From positions 1-64,000 of the forward strand of contig CAZUDB010000005.1 of NCBI GenBank assembly GCA_964619055.1: a DNA stretch of 64,000 nucleotides. Reading direction: 5' to 3'. Shown one piece after another: positions 53,605 through 63,138 of the stretch. The stretch is from CAYVUM01 sp964619055. GTDB taxonomy: Bacteria; Pseudomonadota; Alphaproteobacteria; Rhodospirillales; Defluviicoccaceae. Below the pieces are notes generated by a model, which saw only the letters and a list, made by a program, of their open reading frames with translations, did no database searches and was not told where the DNA came from. The first letter of the stretch is position 1. Every line of letters starts with the position of its first letter. Both the position numbers and the translations under genes were made by a program.

Positions 53605-53919
53605 TCAGTGGCCAATGGTTCTGGATCGGCGGCCAACAAACAAGCTGCAACCGAAGATGTCGCGCGTCATGACTGGCGCTTCGCAGTCAACGAGAGACCG
53701 CAGGCTCTCCGACCGGCAGCGGCCCCACATATGGTCAACGGCCACCCAGTGCTTGCATTGGCTGCAAATCCAGGTGTCCTTGACCACAATGACCTCCGGC
53801 TCGGGAGGGGACTCTTGGATCTGACGTCTGGCGGATCTTCTGCTGCGTGCCACCGGTCGACCGTTCCCGGCCAGCATCGATCCACGCTTCGCCACCCAGG
53901 CGCCGTACCTTGCCGTCAC
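53605..53919 (-). CDS. small Cys-rich (zinc-ribbon-like) protein
   Basis: A 104-aa protein with a basic N-terminal half and a C-terminal Cys-rich part: WICSQCKHW, WGRC, VDCEAP, then TRDIFGCSLFV. The five Cys and the aromatic pattern suggest a metal-binding or Fe-S fold. The GTG at 53919 is chosen for its GGGAGGA site. The opposite strand has long but non-protein-like frames. No family is firmly recognised. Confidence 0.6.
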   Translation of the reverse strand: MTARYGAWVAKRGSMLAGNGRPVARSRRSARRQIQESPPEPEVIVVKDTWICSQCKHWVAVDHMWGRCRSESLRSLVDCEAPVMTRDIFGCSLFVGRRSRTIGH

Positions 53920-54102
53920 GCGCGTTCCTCCCACGTCCCGCGTGGGCACGCCCGCGTCCTCTCACGATCGTGGCTCGCTTTCTTCACGTCATCTCCGCAT
54001 GCGGTCTCGGTGTTGTGCCGCCTTCGGAAAGGTCTTTTATTTGGTGGCGACTCCCAACCGTACCGGCAGTGCGTCGAGCACCGATGTTACTCTCAGTAAG
54101 GC

Positions 54103-56001
54103 GTGTGTTACGTTGACCTGATTGCGGGCGGCGGAAGACTGCGCGGCGGGGGACTTGGCGGGACGCAGAAGGCTGTGACGTCAGAAGATCGTATTTCGGT
54201 GAGTGGCTCCGGCGACGGCAACCGGCCAACGGCTGAGGACGTAAACTCCGCCGTCGATCGGATTGTCGCGAGCGTTACATTTTCCAACTCCGAACAACTG
54301 GGCCGCTTCCTCCGGCACATCGTCGGTGAGACGCTGGCCGGACGAGCCCGGTCCATCAAGGCTTACACCATTGCCGTCAATGTGTTCGGGCGTGACTCGT
54401 CATTCGATCCACAGGGCGACTCGATTGTTCGGGTGGAGGCAAGCCGGCTGCGACAGAAGCTCGCAGCCTACTATGCCTCCGAGGGCGCAGAAGACTTGCT
54501 TCGCATCGATTTGCCGCGTGGCGGCTACGTCCCGATCTTTCGTCGCCGCACTGACGACAATGGGCCGACGACCGCGCCGGGAGTCGGGCCGCCCAAGGCC
54601 AAGCGTTGGGCTTGGCGTCAGCACCGCGAAGCGTACATCGCAGCCGGCGTGTTTGGGTTCGCGCTTGCCGTATTTGTCTCGGCCGTCCTCGGCATTTTTG
54701 CCGGCGAACCGAAACGGGCGCGTGGCGGGTTGGAGGAGTTCGATGTCGTCATGCCGCGCCCGGCCGGGCCGTCAATTGCCGTGCTGCCGTTTGTTGCCCT
54801 CGGCGATGACCCTGTTGACAGCATGTTCGCGCAGGGCTTGGCCGAGAAGATCGCCATCGACCTAACCGCCTTTCGGGAATTGGTCGTCATTGACGCCGAC
54901 GCCACGGAGGAGAACAGCATGCCGACGCGGGACGCGGTCGCCGTCGGCCGATCGCTCGGCGTGCAGTACATTTTGGACGGCACAGTGCTGCGGCACAGGC
55001 AGCAATTGAGATTTCTGGTATCCTTGATCGACGTGACCACCGGACGACTTGTGTGGTCGCGCACCTATGATCGGCAATTTGAGATCCGATCTATGCTAAT
55101 GTTGGAAGACGAGTTGACGGCTGAGATCATTGCCGCCATTGCACCGTCTTACGGCGCTATTTATCGCGAGGATTTCGCAAATTTAATCCGTGGTGCAACC
55201 AATGATCTAGAGGCTTATACTTGTGTACTCAAAGCCTTGGCGTTGCGGCAATACTGGCATCATGGACAGTATAACCAAGTCCTCGAATGCCTTCAGGACT
55301 CTATTGAGCGCGATCCCTATTATGCTGATGCGCTTGCATATTACGCAATCTTGCTGCTTGAGGACCGCCCAGCTCTGGAAAGCGGCATCGAGACTCTTAA
55401 CGACCTGCCGCTGGCCGACGCAATGGCCGCTGCCGAACGGGCGGTTCGATTGGCGCCCGATAGTGCGGTGGCGTGTCGCGCCCTAGCCACTGCGCATTAC
55501 TTCGACGGCAATTTCAGCCTGTTCGAATGGTATGGGGATCGTGCTATCCAGCTCAATCCCAACAACGTCGATATCCTTGCCAGCTACGGCAGCCTGCTCA
55601 CCTATCGTGGCGATTGGGCTCTGGGGCTTCCCCTCGTCGAGCGCGCCATTGCCCTAAACCCCTTGGTTCCCGATCGGTATCGGATTCCACTAGCACTGGA
55701 CGCCTACCGGCGTGGCGATCTGGAGCAGGCCCGGCTGCAAGCCGGCTTGATCAATCAGGCCGATGATCCTATTCGCCCCTTTCTTCTGACACTGGCTGCG
55801 GCGCGTTCCGGCGACCAGACGGCATTATCAAAAGCTCGCGCCGAGCTGATCGCGCTGGCCCCGTACGTTGGCGAACTCGCCGTGCCGCTGCTGGAGCAAT
55901 GGCAATTTGACCCAACGCTGATCGCAATGATCCGGGACGATCTGGCCCGGGCTGGGCTCATCACCCTCGACGCCGCCAGTGTTGATCGCGCATCACGGTG
56001 A
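54103..56001 (+). CDS. membrane signalling protein with FlgO-like and TPR regions
   Basis: A 632-aa protein. Residues about 45-135 form an N-terminal helical domain (EQLGRFLRHIVGETLAGRA, VEASRLRQKLAAYYASEG) common in large TPR regulators. One membrane helix follows (about 176-198, AAGVFGFALAVFVSAVLGIF). Next is a FlgO/adenylate-cyclase-associated domain (SIAVLPFVALGDDPVDSMFA, then VQYILDGTVLRH), and a C-terminal TPR series (from about 370; AERAVRLAPDSAVACRAL, IQLNPNNVDILASYGSLL). A sensing role is inferred; the N-terminal GTG is uncertain. Confidence 0.75.
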   Translation: MCYVDLIAGGGRLRGGGLGGTQKAVTSEDRISVSGSGDGNRPTAEDVNSAVDRIVASVTFSNSEQLGRFLRHIVGETLAGRARSIKAYTIAVNVFGRDSSFDPQGDSIVRVEASRLRQKLAAYYASEGAEDLLRIDLPRGGYVPIFRRRTDDNGPTTAPGVGPPKAKRWAWRQHREAYIAAGVFGFALAVFVSAVLGIFAGEPKRARGGLEEFDVVMPRPAGPSIAVLPFVALGDDPVDSMFAQGLAEKIAIDLTAFRELVVIDADATEENSMPTRDAVAVGRSLGVQYILDGTVLRHRQQLRFLVSLIDVTTGRLVWSRTYDRQFEIRSMLMLEDELTAEIIAAIAPSYGAIYREDFANLIRGATNDLEAYTCVLKALALRQYWHHGQYNQVLECLQDSIERDPYYADALAYYAILLLEDRPALESGIETLNDLPLADAMAAAERAVRLAPDSAVACRALATAHYFDGNFSLFEWYGDRAIQLNPNNVDILASYGSLLTYRGDWALGLPLVERAIALNPLVPDRYRIPLALDAYRRGDLEQARLQAGLINQADDPIRPFLLTLAAARSGDQTALSKARAELIALAPYVGELAVPLLEQWQFDPTLIAMIRDDLARAGLITLDAASVDRASR

Positions 56002-56089
56002 CCAGCCTGGCTCTTTTATTCCGTTTCGGGTGCGTGTACGCATGCGCCGAAGGATCGACGTTCGACAAAAACGGGGAGAGGCGGGAACT

Positions 56090-57568
56090 ATGGCGTTCGA
56101 CACGGAGCAGGAACTGCTGGCCCAGGCGCGCGCGGTGCGCGACCATGTGGTGCAGCAGGGCCAGGAACTCTTGGACGGGTGGCAATCAAAGATCCGTCGG
56201 GATTCGTTCCGAGATGGTGCAGAAAACTTGGCGCACTATCTGGCGTTGCGCCAATTGGATTTGCGCGAATTGCAGTCCGGGCTCAGGCCTTGGGGCTTGG
56301 CCTCCTTGGCGCGGATCGAAGGCCACGTGCTCCCGACGCTGGAAGCCATTATCGCTAATCTGGAGCAGCTGACGGGCACCAATACCGCGCCCCATCGGCC
56401 GGAACCGGCGGCCTTTCGCCGTGGTCAAGACGGGCTGGCCCGCAACACCGACGAGGTCCTGGGGCCGGCAGCGGTGGGCCGGCGCACCCACATCCTGGTG
56501 ACGCTGGCGCCGAAAGCAGCCAAAAACTTGGATTTCGTGCGTCATCTCATCGCCGCCGGTATGGACTGCGCCCGTGTCAACTGCGCTCACGATGGGCCCG
56601 AGACGTGGGAGGCCATGATCACCCACGTGCGCCAGGCCGCTGCCGAGGCAGGCCGCACGTGCCACGTGTTGATGGATCTCGCGGGACCGAAGATCCGCAC
56701 CGATAAGGTGGTCACACCGGAAAAGCGCGAGGAGGTGAAAACAGGGGATGAAGTCCTCCTGACATTCGAAGGAACGTCCGCTGATTTCAGTGTTCCGTTT
56801 CAGGCGTCCTGCTCAACGCCAGACGTGCTGCGACAGGTTGCCGTCGGCTCGCGCGTGTCCATCAAGGACGGCCTGATCCAAGGTGTTGTTCGGGAGGTTC
56901 GACCCGAGGGCCTGCTTTTGGATGTCCAGCGCACACCGCCGGACGGACAGCCCTTGGTGCCGGAGAAGGGGATCAATTTTCCCGACACCGAGCTGACGGT
57001 GTCGCCTTTGACTGCCGACGACCTGGCCAACCTGGATTTCGTTTGCGCTCATGCAGATATCGTCAGCTATTCGTTCGTGCAGCGTCCGGCAGATATTTCC
57101 CTCCTTCAAAACGAGATCCTGCGACGGCGCACCGGCGATATCCCGCCGATTCCGATCGTCGCCAAGGTGGAGACGCGCCTGGCGCTGGCCAACTTGCCGG
57201 AGTTGATTATCCAGGCTGCTGGCGCGAACCCGTTTGCCGTCATGATCGCGCGTGGCGATCTGGCCGTCGAAATCGGCTATGAACGGCTGTCCGAAATTCA
57301 GGAGGAAATTCTCTGGATTTGTGAGGCGGCCCATGTGCCGGTGATTTGGGCCACGCAAGTGCTGGAGAGCCTCGTAAAGCGCGGAATGCCGTCGCGTGGC
57401 GAGTTTACGGACGCTGCTATGGCCGAGCGCGCCGAATGCGTGATGTTGAACAAAGGTCCTTACATTGAAGAGGGCATCAAGGTGCTCGACGACGTATTGC
57501 GCCGAATGGAGACACATCGGATCAAACGGGCCACGCAGCTGCGCCCCCTTCAGGTTTGGAGGCACTGA
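56090..57568 (+). CDS. pyruvate kinase, short variant with N-terminal extension
   Basis: A 492-aa protein whose residues about 125-490 hold the pyruvate kinase barrel: ARVNCAHDGPETW, CHVLMDLAGPKIRTD, the B-domain insert, PIVAKVETRLALANLPEL, and MIARGDLAVEIGYERLSEIQ. The C-terminal allosteric domain of classical PykF/PykA appears absent; the protein ends soon after the barrel. The first 120 residues are a helical extension. It may convert PEP to pyruvate, or be a specialised relative. It starts about 90 bases after the TPR gene on the same strand. Confidence 0.82.
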   Translation: MAFDTEQELLAQARAVRDHVVQQGQELLDGWQSKIRRDSFRDGAENLAHYLALRQLDLRELQSGLRPWGLASLARIEGHVLPTLEAIIANLEQLTGTNTAPHRPEPAAFRRGQDGLARNTDEVLGPAAVGRRTHILVTLAPKAAKNLDFVRHLIAAGMDCARVNCAHDGPETWEAMITHVRQAAAEAGRTCHVLMDLAGPKIRTDKVVTPEKREEVKTGDEVLLTFEGTSADFSVPFQASCSTPDVLRQVAVGSRVSIKDGLIQGVVREVRPEGLLLDVQRTPPDGQPLVPEKGINFPDTELTVSPLTADDLANLDFVCAHADIVSYSFVQRPADISLLQNEILRRRTGDIPPIPIVAKVETRLALANLPELIIQAAGANPFAVMIARGDLAVEIGYERLSEIQEEILWICEAAHVPVIWATQVLESLVKRGMPSRGEFTDAAMAERAECVMLNKGPYIEEGIKVLDDVLRRMETHRIKRATQLRPLQVWRH

Positions 57569-57626
57569 CGAGATATCGTGACCAGCTGAAAACCGTTTTG
57601 GGGTTACTGCTCGTTGGTCTTGGCGA

Positions 57627-59087
57627 CTACATCAAGAAAGCAGTGGCCAAGCCCAAAAAGATCATGAAGCCCATGCTGTCGGTGCTGAAAGTGAGCAGCA
57701 CGCTGGAACCGAAGGCGGGGTCGCGGCCCATGCGGTGGAGGATGACGGGCACCGCGATCCCGATCACTGCCGCGACGATCAGATTTAAGACCATGGCGGC
57801 CCACATTACCGCCCCAAGGGCGGCGTCCTGATACAGCAGCATGGCGACGACGCCCATGGCGGCACCGAACATGGTGCCATTGATTAGCCCGATCGCTATT
57901 TCCTTGCGCGCCAGATAGGGAATGTTTCCCGTTCGGATTTGATCCAGGGCGAGACCGCGAATAAACAAGGCCACTGTCTGATTGCCTGTGTTGCCGCCGA
58001 CGCTGGCAACAATCGGCATTAGGGTCGCAAGCGCCACGAGCTGTTCGATGGAGTCTTCGAACACGCCGATTACCCGCGAGGCGATGAACGCCGTTAACAG
58101 ATTGACCGACAGCCAAAGCCAGCGTCGACGGGCACTTTGCAGGATCGGTGCAAAAAGATCCTCCTCCGCTGACAGTCCCTCGCGGATCAGAGCCTGGCTC
58201 TCCGCTTCGGCTCGGACGAAGTGCATCACAGCATCTACGGTGAGCCGCCCGACCAGGCGTCCGCGGTCATCGACAACCGGCGCCGTCACCAGATCTTCGC
58301 GTTCGAACACCCGTACCGCCACGTCGGCGGACTCGTGCGGCGAAAACGCGACAGGTGAGGTGTTCATGATCGTCCCCAGCACCTTAGCGGGTCGGTGCAT
58401 GAGCAGCGTGCGGATCGGCAAACGCCCCACTAGCCGGTCCCGGTCGTCGACAATCTCGATGGCGTCCAGCGGGTCCGGCAGACTGGGCAACCGCCTCAGC
58501 ATTTTGAGGGCCGTACGGACGGTTTCCGTCTGTTCGGCGACGACAAGATCGCGAGCCATGATTCGGCCGACGCTGTCGGGTGGAAAGGGTGCCAAGGTCC
58601 GGATCCAAGATCGCACGGGCGGCTCCAGATCGGGCTCGATCTGGACCAAAACGTCTTGGGGAAGATGCCGGGCGATCTGATTGAGTGCATCCGGGTCGGC
58701 GGCACGGGATACTTCCAAGAGGCGATCGTGCGGGGTAATCGCCACCAGACCGTCCGCCACTTGATCCGTCACCTCCCAGAGCACATCCGCGGCCGTTGCC
58801 GGCTTGACGCTCTGCCAAACCAGCCGACGCTGGTCGGGAGGCAACATCTCCAGCAAATGTGAAACGTCCGAGGCCGACAACACCTCGACTCGTCGCGCCA
58901 GCTCAACCTCACTCTGGCGGTGGAAAACCGTTTCAACCAGTTCGGCGCGGTGCGGGCTCTCGCGCACCGCCAGTCGCTCTAGGATTGGCTGGCGTGCAAG
59001 CAGGGTTAAAATCGGATCGAGGCGCGCGTCCAAAGGTTGGCGCGGTACGTCGGTCGTTCTGTCCACGATATGACCCATGGCCGCCAT
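57627..59087 (-). CDS. mgtE: MgtE-type magnesium transporter
   Basis: A 486-aa magnesium channel. It has the cytoplasmic MgtE_N helical domain, two CBS domains (about 200-310), and five C-terminal membrane helices with the selectivity region ASVGGNTGNQTVALFIRGLAL. Intracellular Mg2+ gates the channel through the N and CBS domains. The start at 59087 is approximate; an ATG at 59078 is also possible. No Mg2+ riboswitch was recognised in its leader. It converges on the pyruvate kinase gene. Confidence 0.93.
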   Translation of the reverse strand: MAAMGHIVDRTTDVPRQPLDARLDPILTLLARQPILERLAVRESPHRAELVETVFHRQSEVELARRVEVLSASDVSHLLEMLPPDQRRLVWQSVKPATAADVLWEVTDQVADGLVAITPHDRLLEVSRAADPDALNQIARHLPQDVLVQIEPDLEPPVRSWIRTLAPFPPDSVGRIMARDLVVAEQTETVRTALKMLRRLPSLPDPLDAIEIVDDRDRLVGRLPIRTLLMHRPAKVLGTIMNTSPVAFSPHESADVAVRVFEREDLVTAPVVDDRGRLVGRLTVDAVMHFVRAEAESQALIREGLSAEEDLFAPILQSARRRWLWLSVNLLTAFIASRVIGVFEDSIEQLVALATLMPIVASVGGNTGNQTVALFIRGLALDQIRTGNIPYLARKEIAIGLINGTMFGAAMGVVAMLLYQDAALGAVMWAAMVLNLIVAAVIGIAVPVILHRMGRDPAFGSSVLLTFSTDSMGFMIFLGLATAFLM

Positions 59088-59400
59088 TGCAATCGATGAT
59101 CTGATTGATACCTTATGCCCGACGCCGACTGCGAGCCGGAACAAGCGTTTCTTGCGCGAAAAGGGCTAAAGCGCATTTTCGACGAATGACGTGGCGCGCG
59201 CTGCTTGCGGGCTTCTGGTCCGCAGCGGGCTCGCCATACCGCCGGAGCTCAGCACATGCTCGCGTTGACGGATGCTTCTGCGCGCACCTATTTACGAGGG
59301 CTTGCGCGGATGAGTGCACGCATCAGCTCTGGGCTCGGTGGACTGCCCAGTCATATCGGTTGCCATTGCCCGGTGGGTGTTGAGCGCCGGCATCTATGGA

Positions 59401-59868
59401 ATGGTATTTGTGTCCACTGGCAATGACACCGAGCGGATAACGCTGAAACGAGCAACGACGGGAACGGATCTGTGGCCAGCCGTCGAGGCCGCTCAATTTG
59501 CCCGCGTGATCAGTTGTCCCGACCCGGATGGTTTGTTTGGCCGGGATGTGGTTAAGCAATTTGTGGCGGCTTTCGTCGATTTGGTCGAACGATGGGAGGA
59601 CATGCCGCCCAACAGTCGAATTACTGTATTAGCAGGCTTATCGCATGCTTTGCAGGGACTAATGGATCACGGATACTTCGTGCATTGCGGATATGCCGAA
59701 CGGGAATTCAACATGGACGACGTGACTGGCGACAGCGAAATGCTGACCATGCCGCTTGCTGTACTAAGCATTGACCGCAACGACGCTGATCACGTGGACG
59801 CCGATATTCCAGCCAACCTTTTACCCGAGGACGACTTCGAAGATTCTGACGGTGATCCGGACGTCTAA
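59401..59868 (+). CDS. hypothetical acidic protein
   Basis: A protein of about 155 aa with no signal or membrane segment. It has a helical middle part (FVAAFVDLVERWEDMPPN, VLAGLSHALQGLMDHGYF) and a very acidic C-terminus (LLPEDDFEDSDGDPDV). The start is uncertain; an upstream in-frame ATG at 59314 exists. Third-position base use looks protein-coding. No family is recognised. Confidence 0.55.
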   Translation: MVFVSTGNDTERITLKRATTGTDLWPAVEAAQFARVISCPDPDGLFGRDVVKQFVAAFVDLVERWEDMPPNSRITVLAGLSHALQGLMDHGYFVHCGYAEREFNMDDVTGDSEMLTMPLAVLSIDRNDADHVDADIPANLLPEDDFEDSDGDPDV

Positions 59869-60109
59869 CTAATCCCAAATTTCAAGCACGCAGCGATAAT
59901 CCAGGGCGCGGCGGTTCGGCGGATCGAGACTGGACATCAAGGTGACGCGGTCAAGGTGCCCGCAATTATTGGAAAGCCCGTTGGATTTTTCGGGAAATAG
60001 ACTCGCGCAGCGCATATTTAATTGAAATTTTCAATCCCTATCTCACGGATGTGGTTTGTTTCGAAAAAAGAATGTTACACTAACTGCAGATTCTTGGGAG
60101 AACGAGCTT

Positions 60110-60277
60110 ATGCGTACGCCGATCTGCGATATGGTCGCATTCCAAATGTCCATGGGGCGACAGTGGCTCGGGACGATGGTGACCGTGGTCAACTCATTCA
60201 CATCGGTTCTGGATCCGCGGCCTGATCTGTCGGTGCCCGCCCGGCGGACCGGGACGGCGTATCGTTGGTGGTGGTAA
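60110..60277 (+). CDS. small hypothetical protein (55 aa)
   Basis: An ATG at 60110 follows a good GGGAGA site and an A/T-rich upstream region (60010-60100), which contains a small ATTGAAA/TTTCAAT inverted repeat. The product has an amphipathic/hydrophobic middle (DMVAFQMSMGRQWLGTMVTV) and ends RWWW. The promoter-like upstream region and ribosome site support expression. No family is recognised. Confidence 0.45.
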   Translation: MRTPICDMVAFQMSMGRQWLGTMVTVVNSFTSVLDPRPDLSVPARRTGTAYRWWW

Positions 60278-60368
60278 GCAGGTCATCGGTCTTCAGACCT
60301 GATCGCGTCGTGCTGGAGGATCGTTAGGGATACCGTGCTCGGCGTTTGACGCCGGTTGCAGGTGAGTC

Positions 60369-61001
60369 TTAAGCAGCCTCGTCGAAGGCATCATCTACGC
60401 AGTCGGCGCATGTCGGGCACATTGCATGGCTGATACGCACCTCATTTGAGCCGCCCCGCCGATAATAGGCCTCGGCCGCGAGCCATTCGCCGGTCGCGTC
60501 GCTGCTACCGGCAGGATGGCGGACCTGCTGACAGAAACTGCACATGGCGAGGATAGGGAGGCGTTTGCTCACGCTCGGACTCGCTTGGCTCGCCGCAAAG
60601 TCAAAGAGGGCAAGCGGTGGGCGCATCATTTCCGCAACCGTGATGCTTTGGATCAACACTTGATCGACCCGCCGATGACCACGGATTGGGGTGATAGCGA
60701 TTCGCAGACCACGTTGCATGTCCGGGCTACTGCATTGGCACTGGACGATGGCGCGGCCGCGATCCTGCGCCACAACCGCGTCAATGTAGCGCTGATAAGT
60801 TGCCCTGATGGCCTCGCCGTCAATGAAGTCGTAGAGGCTCCTGCCGACAACGCCCGCCCCGTTAAGCATGATCGAGCCGCCGTTGGAAGCTGCAAATCGG
60901 TTCCAGTTAGCGCGCCCGATCCGAGTAATAAGCCCCGACGGGTCGATCACGTAGCAAACACCGTCCAAACTGTCGAGCAACGCATCCAAGTCCGGGGTCA
61001 T
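60369..61001 (-). CDS. PAS-domain protein with C-terminal Cys motif
   Basis: A 210-aa protein: a PAS-like domain (VCYVIDPSGLITRIGRANWN, VVGRSLYDFIDG) and a C-terminal motif with CSFCQQVR and CPTCADC. This resembles the Cys-rich tail found on some alphaproteobacterial PAS sensors. No output domain is present, so it may act through protein contacts. The start at 61001 gives a sensible N-terminus; the upstream extension is not protein-like. Confidence 0.75.
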   Translation of the reverse strand: MTPDLDALLDSLDGVCYVIDPSGLITRIGRANWNRFAASNGGSIMLNGAGVVGRSLYDFIDGEAIRATYQRYIDAVVAQDRGRAIVQCQCSSPDMQRGLRIAITPIRGHRRVDQVLIQSITVAEMMRPPLALFDFAASQASPSVSKRLPILAMCSFCQQVRHPAGSSDATGEWLAAEAYYRRGGSNEVRISHAMCPTCADCVDDAFDEAA

Positions 61002-61050
61002 GACGCAGGTTTCCTTCGTGCTCCGACGCTGAGCGCATCGTTTCATTACG

Positions 61051-61081
61051 CCCAACACCCTAGCGTCACAAGGGTGTTGGG
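61051..61081. repeat. inverted repeat between bioY and the PAS gene
   Basis: CCCAACACCCT (61051-61061) and AGGGTGTTGGG (61071-61081) are perfect arms around nine bases. It lies downstream of bioY and about 50 bases before the PAS protein start. It may be a transcription end or a regulator site; no T-run is present. Confidence 0.5.
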
Positions 61082-61149
61082 TGCAGTAAGAAAATGCAAC
61101 GAATAGAGGGGGTACGGCCGCGCATGCGGTGTTCGATGAGCCGTTGGGA

Positions 61150-61722
61150 CTAGCTGCGCGCAGGCGCAATGATTGGGTAATGCAATCGGACGACCGTGGC
61201 CACGAACGCGGCGATGATCCCCTTGATGATATCGCCGGGAACGAAGAGGAGCGTGCCGCTAAACGCCTTGTCAAAGGGTAGGCCAGCAACAAGTGTGAGC
61301 CATAGGACGCCGCACGCGAACATAAACCCAATGCCAAAGAGTATGTTAGCGCCCAGAGCGGACCAGAAAATCGGCAGCTTGGCATCGGAGCCAAACCGGG
61401 ACCACAAGTGCTCGACGGTTAGGCCGATGAAAAACGCCGTGAGCGGCCATGCAAGCAGGAAGCCGCCGCTGGGTCCAAGCAGGACCCCGAAGCCACCGCG
61501 TCCGCCGGCAAGAAGGGGTACTCCAAAGGCAACCAGCACGATGAACAAAAGAATGGCGAGGCCACCACGCCTGGCGCCTAAGATACAGCCGGCGAGCATC
61601 ACACCGAGAGTCTGTGCCGTGATCGGCACGCCGAGGACGGGAAGCGTGATCGGCGGGAATATGGCGAGTGCGGCGGTCATAGCCGCAAACAGTGCAATGA
61701 GGACAAGATCGCGGGTTGCCAA
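61150..61722 (-). CDS. bioY: biotin ECF transporter S component BioY
   Basis: A 190-aa membrane protein that binds biotin. It has about six helices, with ITLPVLGVPITAQTLGVMLAG early and the GPSGGFLLAWPLTAF segment. The TTG at 61722 is chosen because it has a GGGAGGGG site and gives the standard N-terminus (ATRDLVLIALFAAM). It is the third gene of bioM-bioN-bioY. Confidence 0.92.
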   Translation of the reverse strand: MATRDLVLIALFAAMTAALAIFPPITLPVLGVPITAQTLGVMLAGCILGARRGGLAILLFIVLVAFGVPLLAGGRGGFGVLLGPSGGFLLAWPLTAFFIGLTVEHLWSRFGSDAKLPIFWSALGANILFGIGFMFACGVLWLTLVAGLPFDKAFSGTLLFVPGDIIKGIIAAFVATVVRLHYPIIAPARS

Positions 61723-61754
61723 GCCAGCCCCTCCCAAACATCGGTTGTGTTTGA

Positions 61755-62453
61755 TCAACGATGACGCCCCCACCACCACAGTAGTCGCAAGGGTCCACAG
61801 CGCCAGAGTTTTTGTGGGCACTTGTCGGTTTTTGCCGTCGCCGTGGCCGGATCGCACGCCGGATCCCAACCGCGAGCCTCGATGGCTTCCGTGAGTCGGT
61901 CGGCGAGACGCAAGGTCCGGATCACGAGCGGTACGGCTAGGGCAACGACATTGCGCTCCAGCCCCCGTGCGCGTTGGGCATCCAAGATCTCCCGTGCCTG
62001 GAGCGCAAGCACGGGTATGAAGCGGATTGCGAGGCTGATGGCCAGGCTCACCTTTGCGGGATCGACGCCGAGCGCGGACAACGGCGTGAGGGCGCGCTCC
62101 AGCGTCTCGGTCATGTCGCCGACCTTGGTCGTGGTCGTGATCGCGAGCGCAAGCAATATCAGAGACAGGAAACGAAGCAGGACCACTGTGCCCAGTAGCC
62201 AGGATGTGAAAAGGCCATGGGCGGCAAATATAATTAGCAAGAACAGCATGACGCCGCGGAGCTGATGCGCCGTTTGCCTTGTCGAGACGCCGGTTGAGGC
62301 CAATAGGACCGCTGACAGGCCGGCGGCGGCGGCGAGCAGCCACGGCGTGTCGATCAGAAAGATCACGATACCCGTCACGGCGAGCGCCGCCAACTTGGCA
62401 GAGGCCGGCAATCGGTGCAGCGGCGAACGGCCAGGAACGTAGAGCCCAATCAT
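61755..62453 (-). CDS. bioN: biotin ECF transporter transmembrane component BioN
   Basis: A 232-aa T-component with several helices and the coupling motifs AQRARGLE and IEARGWD, which contact the ATPase. It begins seven bases after bioM. The C-terminal tail is Cys/Trp-rich and unusual, possibly cytoplasmic. Confidence 0.92.
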   Translation of the reverse strand: MIGLYVPGRSPLHRLPASAKLAALAVTGIVIFLIDTPWLLAAAAGLSAVLLASTGVSTRQTAHQLRGVMLFLLIIFAAHGLFTSWLLGTVVLLRFLSLILLALAITTTTKVGDMTETLERALTPLSALGVDPAKVSLAISLAIRFIPVLALQAREILDAQRARGLERNVVALAVPLVIRTLRLADRLTEAIEARGWDPACDPATATAKTDKCPQKLWRCGPLRLLWWWGRHR

Positions 62454-62460
62454 GACATGG

Positions 62461-63138
62461 TCAGCACGTCATCCTGCGCAGGTAAGCGGCGATCGCCGCA
62501 TCCGGCTGGTCGTCGGCAATCAAATGACCGTCGTCAAGAACAAGCACGCGGTCGAACCCGGCGAGCGCGTCCAGATCATGGGTAACGACCACCACGGCCG
62601 GCTCTAGAGCCCCGATGGCGTTCTGGATCATCCGGCGGTTTCTGAGGTCAAGCAGCGTTGTCGGCTCATCGAACACCACGTAGTCGGGACAGGTGATCAG
62701 CACTGCCGACAAGGCCAGAAGCTGTTTTTCGCCGCCGCTGAGCGCGTGGGTTGGGCGTTCGCGCAATTGTTCGAGGCCATAGTGCTTCAGGGCGGCATCC
62801 ACGCGGCTCGCGATTTCAGGCTTTGAGAGACGCCGGTTTTTCAAGCCGAAAGCGAGGTCTTCTTCTACAAGCGGCATTACGATCTGGGCATCCGGATCCT
62901 GAAACACGAAGCCCACTTTGCGACGGACTGCTTTGGTGTCGGACCTGGTGTCGAGCCCGTCGATGCGGACAAGCCCATGATCCGGCAACAGCAGGCCGTT
63001 GAAGAGGCGAGCGAGGGTGCTCTTACCGGAGCCGTTGGCTCCAATGATGCCGATGCGGCGCTCGGTCAACGTCGCCGTCAGTCCGGCCAGCACCAACCGA
63101 TCGCCAAACCGGTGGCTGACCTCGTGGATTTCGATCAT
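62461..63138 (-). CDS. bioM: biotin ECF transporter ATP-binding protein BioM
   Basis: A 225-aa ATPase. It has Walker A GANGSGKST, a Q-loop in GFVFQDPDAQIVMPLV, signature LSGGEKQLLALSAVL, and Walker B YVVFDEPTTLLD. The VFQDPDAQI form is typical of ECF ATPases. First gene of bioMNY, reading away from the amino-acid binding protein gene. Confidence 0.93.
   Translation of the reverse strand: MIEIHEVSHRFGDRLVLAGLTATLTERRIGIIGANGSGKSTLARLFNGLLLPDHGLVRIDGLDTRSDTKAVRRKVGFVFQDPDAQIVMPLVEEDLAFGLKNRRLSKPEIASRVDAALKHYGLEQLRERPTHALSGGEKQLLALSAVLITCPDYVVFDEPTTLLDLRNRRMIQNAIGALEPAVVVVTHDLDALAGFDRVLVLDDGHLIADDQPDAAIAAYLRRMTC

Noticed and set aside
59088..59340. Mg2+ riboswitch upstream of mgtE
   Set aside because: No conserved M-box segments or convincing stem array were seen in the leader.
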